The notes beneath the pieces are model-generated. The model did not search any database and was not told the DNA's origin. It worked only from the letters and a program-made list of their open reading frames with translations. A DNA stretch of 64,000 nt. Origin: Cupriavidus phytohabitans (GTDB lineage: Bacteria > Pseudomonadota > Gammaproteobacteria > Burkholderiales > Burkholderiaceae). Numbering within the stretch: the first letter of the stretch is position 1; each line of letters opens with the position of its first letter. Of this stretch, positions 58,022 through 64,000 are shown piece by piece. The DNA lies in assembly GCF_000426345.1 (NCBI RefSeq), contig NZ_AUFE01000026.1, positions 1 through 64,000 on the forward strand, in the 5' to 3' direction. A program made the translations under genes and the position numbers.

Positions 58022-58777
58022 TCATGAGGTAAACCGCCCCTCAAGCCGATGCAACGACCCCGGATGCACCAGCCTGACAGACGTCACGACCCTTCCGGCA
58101 GACCATGTCCGCCTCCGGATCAGCAAACACGGCTCGCCCTTGTCGATGTCCAGCAATGCGCATTCCTCGGGATGCGCCAGCACGGCTTCCACAACGTGCT
58201 CCCCTTCAGTCAGCGGCGCGACGCGCGTCAGGTATTGGTAGGGCGTTTCCCGCGAAAAATCCTGCTCAAGATAATCGGGCGCAACCAACGCATTGACATA
58301 ACGATCCTCCAGCTGAATCGCCACATCATCTTCGTAATGAACAATCACGGAGTGAAACACCCGCTGTTCCAGCGGCACATCCAGCGCAACTGCCTGCGCC
58401 GCGCCGGCGCGTTCCTCCTGCACGCTGACCACACGCGCATAATGCCGATGCCCCCGCGCAGCAATATCATCCGCAATATTGTTGACCGCATACAGCGCCG
58501 TCCGCAGCTTGGGCTCGGCCACAAACGTCCCCACCCCCTGCAGCCGCACCAGCATCCCCTCCGCGGTCAACTCCCGCAGCGCCCGATGCACGGTCATGCG
58601 GCTGACGCCCAGCGCTTCCACCAGTTCTGCCTCGGAGGGCACCCGATGGTGGGGCGGCCAGCTGCCGTCAGCAATCCTGCTGCTGATGTGTTGCTTGACG
58701 CGCGCATAGAGCGGCGCGGGCGTGGATGCGAGCGGCAACGGTTTCCCCCGGGTGGCGACAGCCGCCGAATGTATCAC
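58022..58777 (-). CDS. hutC: Histidine utilisation repressor HutC (GntR family)
   Basis: A 251-residue GntR/HutC regulator. The N-terminal winged HTH (LYARVKQHISSRIADGSWPPHHRVPSEAELVEALGVSRMTVHRALRELTAEGML, about 22-75) is followed by a UTRA ligand-binding domain (residues ~95-245) that in HutC senses urocanate. The longer open frame lacks homology. I start at the GTG at 58777, which overlaps the stop of the upstream GGDEF-EAL gene (GTGA), so translation is probably coupled. The predicted site is TGTATATACA near 57369. Confidence 0.9.
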   Translation of the reverse strand: MIHSAAVATRGKPLPLASTPAPLYARVKQHISSRIADGSWPPHHRVPSEAELVEALGVSRMTVHRALRELTAEGMLVRLQGVGTFVAEPKLRTALYAVNNIADDIAARGHRHYARVVSVQEERAGAAQAVALDVPLEQRVFHSVIVHYEDDVAIQLEDRYVNALVAPDYLEQDFSRETPYQYLTRVAPLTEGEHVVEAVLAHPEECALLDIDKGEPCLLIRRRTWSAGRVVTSVRLVHPGSLHRLEGRFTS

Positions 58778-61700
58778 GCCCCCTGCTGTTGTTCGACGCC
58801 GCGCGGCCCGCACGTTTGCAGGAATGCATCGAGAGGTGTCGGCCGCCCGATCGCATAGCCCTGCGCATAGTCGACGCCGATCGCGCGCAGCGCGTCGAGC
58901 GTGCGTTCGTCCTCTACCCATTCCGCCACGGTCTTCACGCCAAGCCGGTGGCCGATATCGTTGATCGAGCTGACGATCTCGCGGTCCACGGCGTTGTCGG
59001 CAAGCTGGCGGATAAAGCTGCCGTCGATCTTCAGGAAATCGACCGGAAACTGCTTCAGGTACGCAAACGACGAAAGCCCCGAGCCGAAGTCGTCGAGCGA
59101 CACGGTGCAGCCCGCGCGCCGCATGTCTGTCACCAGCAGGTTGGCCGCCGCCATGTTGTTGATCAGCGCCGTCTCGGTGATCTCCAGCCGGATCCGGCTG
59201 GCGGGCAGCGCGCTGGCATCCAGCTCGGCATGCAGGAAGGGCAGCAGGAACGGCTCGCCCAGCGAGTTGGCCGACAGGTTGATCGACACCGACAACCCCG
59301 GCACCGCACGCAGCCGCTCGCCGTAGCCGTGCAGCACATTGTGGATGACCCAGCGGTCGACGTGGCCCATCAGGTCGTAGCGTTCGGCGGCGGGAATGAA
59401 GGCGCCGGGCAGGATCATTTCCCCGTTCTCGTCGACCATGCGCACCAGGATTTCGATGTGGCGATGTTCACCACTTCCCTTGCCGGCGGGCTGCAGAGCG
59501 CGGATTTCCTGCGCGAACAGGCGGAAGCGGTTGGCTTCCAGCGCCGAATGGATGCCCGCGGCGACTTCCAGTTCGCGATGGTGGCGGCGCGCGTCGCTCT
59601 CGTCGCGCCGGTAGACCGAGACCCGGCTGCGGCCCGCGGCCTTGGCGGCGTAGCAGGCGACGTCGGCGCGGCTCATCAGTTCGCTGACGGGCGGCACGTC
59701 ACGGTCGATCGCGGCGATGCCGATGCTGGCCCCCACGTCATAGACCCGGCCTTCCCATGGGAAGCGGCGACCGCGGATGGCATCGATCACACCCTCGCAG
59801 ACCTGCTCGGCCTGGTCCACGGTGCAGTCCTTGAGCAGCAGCGCGAACTCGTCGCCGCCCAGCCGCGCCAGCAGGTCGTCGGGGCGCACATGGTTGCGGA
59901 TCAGGTAGCCGAGCTCGCGCAGCAGCACGTCGCCGGCGCCGTGGCCGGCGGTGTCGTTGACGATCTTGAAGCGGTCCAGGTCGATGAAGCACAGCGCGGC
60001 GCGGTGGCCATGCAGCCGCGCGGCGTCGCAGGCCTCGCGCAGGCGCTTTTCGAACCAGGTGCGGTTGGGCAGGCCGGTGAGCGCGTCATGCATGGCCGAG
60101 CGCGCCAGCTCGCGCTGCAGCGCGCGCGCGGTGGTGATGTCCTGGAACACCAGCACCGCGCCCAGCACCTCGCCGGCGCCGGTCAGCACCGGCGCGGCGG
60201 AGTCCTGCACGTCGTGGCGTTCGCCGGTCAGGCTCTGCAACACCGCGCCGTCCTGCAGGTAGGCAGGCGTCAGCGTGCGCAGGCAGGACTCGACCGGGCT
60301 GGGGATCGGATCGCCGGTGGCTTCGTCGACGATGCGGAAGACCCGCTCCAGCGGCAAGCCGCTGGCGCTGCCCATGGTCCAGCCGGTCAATTGCTCGGCG
60401 ATCGGGTTCATGAAGGTGACGTGCATGCTGGCGTCGGTACAGATCACAGCGTCGCCGATCGAGCGCAGCGTGATATGCAGGCGCTCCTTCTCTTCGAACA
60501 GTGCCTCGGTCAGGCGGCGCTGCTCGGTGATGTCCCAGTTGGTGCCGACCAGCGCATGCGCCATGCCGTCGGCGCCGCGCGTGACCATGGCCATGGCGCG
60601 CACATGGCGCACCGCGCCGTCGGGGCGCCGGACACGGTATTCGGTGTCGAACGGCGCGGCGCCGCGGATGGCCTGGCGCATCTCGGCACTGACGCGGCTG
60701 ACGTCATCCGGGTGCAGCATGGCGATCCACTGCCCGGCCTGCGGCGCGCCCTGTGCGGGCTCGGTGCCGTGCAGCGCGTGCATGCGCGCATCCCAGGTGA
60801 TGACGGCGCTGGCGAAGTCCCATTCCCAGATGCCGACGCCGCCGGCCTCCACCGCCAGCTGGATGCGGCGCGACAGCCGTTCCAGTTCTTCCTGCGCCAG
60901 CTTGCGCGCATGGATGTCTTCGACCTGGGCGATGAAGTGCTGCGGCGCGCCGGTGCGCTCGTCGCGCGCCAGCGAGACCGCGAGCAGCGCCCAGCGGTAC
61001 TGGCCGTCCTTGTGGCGGTAGCGCTTCTCCATGCGGTAGGACTCGATCTTGCCGTCCACCAGCATCGCCGCCTGGCGCAGGTCGTCGGTCAGGTCGTCGG
61101 GGTGGGTCAGCTGCTGGAAGGTGATGGCGCGCAATTCCTCGGCGCTGTAGCCCAGCAGCTCGGTCATGGCGCGGTTGACGGTCTCCCAGCGGCCGTCCAT
61201 GCCGACCAGCGCCATGCCGATCGCCGAATGCTCCATGGCCTGCCGGAAGCGCTGCTCGCTGCTGCGCAGGCTGGCGCGGCCATGGCGGTTCTGTTCGGTC
61301 AGGTAGGCGATGCAGACCGGGAACACCATGATCACCGCGGCCGACAGCGGCACCGCTTCATGGTGGTGCCCGGCCAGCATCAGCGCCTGCAGCGACAGTG
61401 TCGCCACCAGCGTCAGCAGCGCGGTGGCGAACGGGTTGCCGGCAAGCGCCACCAGCACCAGCGGCAGCGACATCGCGGCAAACGGGTCGTTGCCCTGCCA
61501 TTGCGCGAGCGCGCCGATCGCCAGGCACAGCGCCAGCAGGCCGGCCTGTGGCACCAGCGCTGGCCGCGCGAAGGCGGCGCGCACGCGCCCGGGCGTCATC
61601 GACAGCATCATCGGCAGCAGCAGCGCCATGCCCAGCGCGCTGGCCTGCCACCAGGTCCACCACACCGACGCAAAGGCAGTGCCGTGCAGGCTCGCGATGG

Positions 61701-62163
61701 CCGCGGCACCCGCGCTGGCGCCCAGCGCCGGCGCGACGATGCCGGCGACCGCCAGCATCACCGCGAACGACGCCAGCGGCCCGTGGCGGAGCAGCCCGGC
61801 GTGCCGGTCGAGCAGCCGCAGCAGGCCGGTGGCGCACAGGATCTCGGCCAGGTTGGCGCCGGCCAGCATCAGCGCGCTGGCGGTGCTGTCGCCGGCGGCA
61901 TGGTTGGCCAGCAGGTTCGCGCCCAGCATGCCGGCCAGCAGCCACGGCGCCTCGCGACGCGGGCGATGCAGCAGCAGCCCCAGCGCGAAGGCGTTGGGCA
62001 GCCATACCGCGGCCACGTTGCCCGGCAGCCGCGCCAGCCACAGGCCCGCCGCCGCCAGGGCGAAATAGCCGGCACCGGCCAGCAGCAGCGGCTGCCAGCG
62101 GCGCTGCGCGGCGGAATGGACGGTGGCGGCCTGGTGGCTCGGCGGGGCCGTATCTGGCGTCAT
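58774..62163 (-). CDS. MASE1-like/PAS/GGDEF/EAL cyclic-di-GMP signalling protein
   Basis: Large inner-membrane signalling protein, 1129 residues from the ATG at 62163. About eight to ten N-terminal helices form a MASE1-like sensor (residues ~20-300), followed by three PAS/PAC units (~310-680), a GGDEF diguanylate-cyclase domain (RLGGDEFALLL) and an EAL domain. In the EAL domain the signature reads EIL (HIEILVRMVD), but the other catalytic residues are kept: SINLSANS, LEITETALI, LDDFGSG, FLKIDGSF, AEWVE and YAQGYAIGRP. Both activities are possible; which dominates is unknown. It overlaps hutC by 4 bases. Confidence 0.9.
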   Translation of the reverse strand: MTPDTAPPSHQAATVHSAAQRRWQPLLLAGAGYFALAAAGLWLARLPGNVAAVWLPNAFALGLLLHRPRREAPWLLAGMLGANLLANHAAGDSTASALMLAGANLAEILCATGLLRLLDRHAGLLRHGPLASFAVMLAVAGIVAPALGASAGAAAIASLHGTAFASVWWTWWQASALGMALLLPMMLSMTPGRVRAAFARPALVPQAGLLALCLAIGALAQWQGNDPFAAMSLPLVLVALAGNPFATALLTLVATLSLQALMLAGHHHEAVPLSAAVIMVFPVCIAYLTEQNRHGRASLRSSEQRFRQAMEHSAIGMALVGMDGRWETVNRAMTELLGYSAEELRAITFQQLTHPDDLTDDLRQAAMLVDGKIESYRMEKRYRHKDGQYRWALLAVSLARDERTGAPQHFIAQVEDIHARKLAQEELERLSRRIQLAVEAGGVGIWEWDFASAVITWDARMHALHGTEPAQGAPQAGQWIAMLHPDDVSRVSAEMRQAIRGAAPFDTEYRVRRPDGAVRHVRAMAMVTRGADGMAHALVGTNWDITEQRRLTEALFEEKERLHITLRSIGDAVICTDASMHVTFMNPIAEQLTGWTMGSASGLPLERVFRIVDEATGDPIPSPVESCLRTLTPAYLQDGAVLQSLTGERHDVQDSAAPVLTGAGEVLGAVLVFQDITTARALQRELARSAMHDALTGLPNRTWFEKRLREACDAARLHGHRAALCFIDLDRFKIVNDTAGHGAGDVLLRELGYLIRNHVRPDDLLARLGGDEFALLLKDCTVDQAEQVCEGVIDAIRGRRFPWEGRVYDVGASIGIAAIDRDVPPVSELMSRADVACYAAKAAGRSRVSVYRRDESDARRHHRELEVAAGIHSALEANRFRLFAQEIRALQPAGKGSGEHRHIEILVRMVDENGEMILPGAFIPAAERYDLMGHVDRWVIHNVLHGYGERLRAVPGLSVSINLSANSLGEPFLLPFLHAELDASALPASRIRLEITETALINNMAAANLLVTDMRRAGCTVSLDDFGSGLSSFAYLKQFPVDFLKIDGSFIRQLADNAVDREIVSSINDIGHRLGVKTVAEWVEDERTLDALRAIGVDYAQGYAIGRPTPLDAFLQTCGPRGVEQQQGA

Positions 62164-62519
62164 GGACGGGTGCGGTGCAAAGGACGGTGCGAATCGGTCG
62201 GGCCCGGGCGGCAGGTCTGGCGCGCCTTGCCGGGGCAGTATCGGCCCGGCAAGGCGCGCGGACGGACTGCCGCCCAGCGTAGCGGCAACTGTAACGGGGA
62301 TGGGCACCCGGGCAAAAGCCGGACAGCAGGCTGCCGTGGGCGTTGTTGCCACTGGTGTTCGCGCCGGTTTTTTGGTAGGCGGCGGGGCGGGACCGGAGTG
62401 CGGCGAAGGCCGGCGATGACCTCGCGGGTAATCGCGGCGCTCCGCCGCGGCATCCATCATGCAGCCATGGCCTGCCAGCCGGGCCGACCGGAACCCCAAC
62501 CAGCACACAGGAGAACACC

Positions 62520-62936
62520 ATGTCAGCTGCCGTCGAGTCTTCCCAGTCCACCGCTTCCACCATGCCCGCCGATCCCGCCACGCTCGCCGACCGCTACCTC
62601 GCCGCCTGGAACGAAACCGATCCCGCGCGCCGCCGCGAACTGATCGCGCTGGCGTGGACCGAATCGGCCAGCTATGTCGATCCGCTGATGCGCGGCGACG
62701 GCCATGCCGGCATCGACGCCATGATCGCGGCGGTCCAAGGCAAGTTTCCTGGTTTCCGCTTCACCCGCGTCAGCCCCGTCGACGCGCATGGCGGGAACCT
62801 GCGCTTCAGCTGGGAGCTGGGGCCCGCGGGCGCGCCCGCGCTGGTGGTCGGCACCGATTTCGCCACCGTTGCCGCCGACGGCCGGCTGGCGCGCATGACG
62901 GGCTTTATCGACCGGGCCCCCGCCGGGCTGGCCTGA
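62520..62936 (+). CDS. NTF2-like / SnoaL-type protein
   Basis: A 138-residue protein after the ribosome-binding site ACAGGAGAACACC. The core (DRYLAAWNETDPARRRELIALAWTESASYVDPLMRGDGHAGIDAMIAAVQGKFPGFRFT) has the pattern of the NTF2/SnoaL-like alpha+beta fold: AWNE, YVDP, and a FRFSWEL-like strand near 90. Members include small hydrolases, isomerases and binding proteins; no specific activity can be assigned. Confidence 0.8.
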   Translation: MSAAVESSQSTASTMPADPATLADRYLAAWNETDPARRRELIALAWTESASYVDPLMRGDGHAGIDAMIAAVQGKFPGFRFTRVSPVDAHGGNLRFSWELGPAGAPALVVGTDFATVAADGRLARMTGFIDRAPAGLA

Positions 62937-63041
62937 GCGCGCCGGGCGTCCCAGGCGCGCCTGTGTGGCCTGGCCCACCGACAGCCCCCCCTCCGCTGGA
63001 CGCATCCTGCTGCATCCAGTGCGGCGGACAGGGGAGCGAAG

Positions 63042-63929
63042 ATGGCGCGTGTTCTGCGAGTGGCGGCGTGGGGGCTGGCCGGCGTGGCCGCCGTCGTGGC
63101 GGTGTTGGCGTATGCCGCGGTCTGGGTCGGCGAGCGCAAGGCGTCGCGGATCGTGGCGGTGCAGGTCGCGCCGCTGCCCCTGCGCGACGACCCAGCCGCC
63201 ATCGCCCACGGCAAGTACCTCTATGAATCGCGCGGCTGCATGGAGTGTCACGGCGCCGGCGCCGGCGGCAAGCAGGTGTTCGACGATCCCAACGGCCTGC
63301 GCGTGCGCGCGCCCGACCTGACCCGCGCCAATCCCGCCATCGCCGCGTACCGCGCCGAGGACTGGGTACGCAGCGTTCGCCATGGCGTGGCGCCGTCGGG
63401 CCGGCCGCTGCTGATCATGCCGAGCGAGGACTACAACCGCCTCAGCGACGAAGACCTCAGTGCGCTGGTGGCCTACCTGCGCAGCCTGCCGCCGGGCATG
63501 GGCGCGCCCGCCGAAGTCAGCCTGCCATGGATGGTGCGGGCGCTGTACGGTGTGGGCATGGTGCGGGACGCGGCTTCCAAGATCGACCACAGCCTGCCGG
63601 TGCAGCCGGCGCAGGCGCCGGCGCCCACGGCGCAGTATGGCGGCTATGTCGCCAATGCCTGCCTGGGCTGCCATGGCCACGACTTCAGCGGCGGCAAGAT
63701 TCCCGGCGCGCCGCCCGACTGGCCGCCGGCCGCCGACCTGCGCCCGGTCTCGGGCGGCGCCATGTCGCGCTATGGCCAGGCCGGGGCGTTCATCGAGATG
63801 ATGCGCAGCGGCAAGCGGCCCGACGGCTCGCAGATCAGCAGCGTGATGCCGTTCGACTCGTTCGGGCGCATGAACGATACCGAGCTGACGGCGCTGTACC
63901 TCTTCCTCGCGGATATGCCGCGGCGCTGA
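63042..63929 (+). CDS. Dihaem cytochrome c
   Basis: A membrane-anchored or exported c-type cytochrome of 295 residues, start behind GGGGAGCG. The N-terminal helix (AAWGLAGVAAVVAVLAYAAVWV, about 8-29) serves as signal anchor. Two haem-binding motifs are CMECH (Cys 66, Cys 69, His 70) and CLGCH (Cys 207, Cys 210, His 211), each starting a cytochrome c domain, with Met candidates in LLIMPSED and SVMPFDS. It probably acts as an electron carrier for a periplasmic dehydrogenase. Its partner is not in the window. Confidence 0.9.
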   Translation: MARVLRVAAWGLAGVAAVVAVLAYAAVWVGERKASRIVAVQVAPLPLRDDPAAIAHGKYLYESRGCMECHGAGAGGKQVFDDPNGLRVRAPDLTRANPAIAAYRAEDWVRSVRHGVAPSGRPLLIMPSEDYNRLSDEDLSALVAYLRSLPPGMGAPAEVSLPWMVRALYGVGMVRDAASKIDHSLPVQPAQAPAPTAQYGGYVANACLGCHGHDFSGGKIPGAPPDWPPAADLRPVSGGAMSRYGQAGAFIEMMRSGKRPDGSQISSVMPFDSFGRMNDTELTALYLFLADMPRR

Positions 63930-63938
63930 AAGCGCGCC

Positions 63939-64000
63939 TCATTGCCTTGCCAGCCGGCGTCCCGCGGCGATGCCCGGCAGCTCCACCCAGCGGTGCAGCA
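63939..64000 (-). CDS. 3' end of a leftward gene (partial)
   Basis: A leftward frame enters from the right edge and stops at TGA (complement of 63939-63941), giving a tail of about 19 residues (LHRWVELPGIAAGRRLARQ). It is convergent with the cytochrome gene, 9 bases away, and too short to assign. Confidence 0.35.
   Translation of the reverse strand, partial: LHRWVELPGIAAGRRLARQ

Noticed and set aside
58726..62643. 1305-codon rightward frame opposite the GGDEF-EAL gene
   Set aside because: Antisense shadow with Gln/His/Arg/Ala bias and no domains; the opposite strand has clear GGDEF and EAL motifs.

Overview
The window is a stretch of GC-rich (roughly two-thirds G+C) betaproteobacterial chromosome. 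Gene content and protein sequences point to Cupriavidus or a close relative in the Burkholderiaceae: a soluble NAD-linked formate dehydrogenase operon in the order fdsGBACD with a divergent fdsR-type regulator, an adk-kdsB-lpxK block, modABC/modE, dctABD and hut genes. I infer the genus from recollection of gene order and protein similarity, not from a database search. No rRNA, tRNA or CRISPR array was recognised.

Layout. 0-0.7 kb: a partial transposase and one copy of a ~235-bp dispersed repeat. 0.7-5.2 kb: leftward housekeeping genes (adk, kdsB, Trm112-like, lpxK, exbD, exbB) for nucleotide balance, lipid A/Kdo synthesis and envelope energisation. 5.36-6.1 kb: a gene-free divergent region with four copies of a composite repeat rich in DnaA-box-like sites. 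6.2-10.2 kb: xseA, sodB, an SDR oxidoreductase and two small unknown proteins. 10.2-17.3 kb: an eroded region with a UdgX-type uracil-DNA glycosylase, a 5' remnant of an ABC exporter, a PIG-L deacetylase, a 3' remnant of a sugar-nucleotide epimerase, a CheB/CheR/PAS/histidine-kinase/REC fusion with an internal deletion, and a serine-recombinase homologue lacking its catalytic residues. 17.7-26.1 kb: hemerythrin-like protein, ferredoxin, fdsR and fdsGBACD. 26.1-35.6 kb: DUF899, mtgA, a 5' remnant of an Ldh_2 dehydrogenase, a DASS transporter, a phosphatase, modE, modCBA and a nucleoside deoxyribosyltransferase. 35.7-44 kb: the pqi (MCE) operon, an AI-2E family transporter, and a divergent HPP-CBS / ClC-CBS pair. 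44-47.3 kb: Lrp regulator, amidinotransferase-fold hydrolase, ornithine cyclodeaminase and an HTH protein. 47.7-52.8 kb: dctD, dctB, dctA with a sigma-54 promoter. 53.2-62.2 kb: hutG, an MHS transporter, hutU, hutC and a large GGDEF-EAL protein. 62.5-64 kb: NTF2-like protein, a dihaem cytochrome c and the tail of a further gene.

How the genes work together. Molybdate uptake (ModABC, with a ModE-type operator upstream) can feed the molybdenum cofactor of FdsA, and FdsC is the FdhD-type sulfurtransferase needed to activate it. DctA imports C4-dicarboxylates under DctB/DctD and sigma-54. HutU and HutG are steps of histidine breakdown, with a HutC-type repressor and a palindromic site upstream of hutU. 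The Lrp-linked pair at 44.6-46.6 kb looks like an arginine-to-ornithine-to-proline route.

Most notable signals: the four-unit repeat array at 5.36-6.1 kb, the inverted ~235-bp repeat copies near each end, a scatter of REP-like palindromes, several gene remnants marking old deletions, and perfect palindromic or direct-repeat operator candidates upstream of modA, fds, the ClC/HPP pair and hutU. I did not find a clear new multi-gene system. The repeat array is the best candidate for something undescribed.
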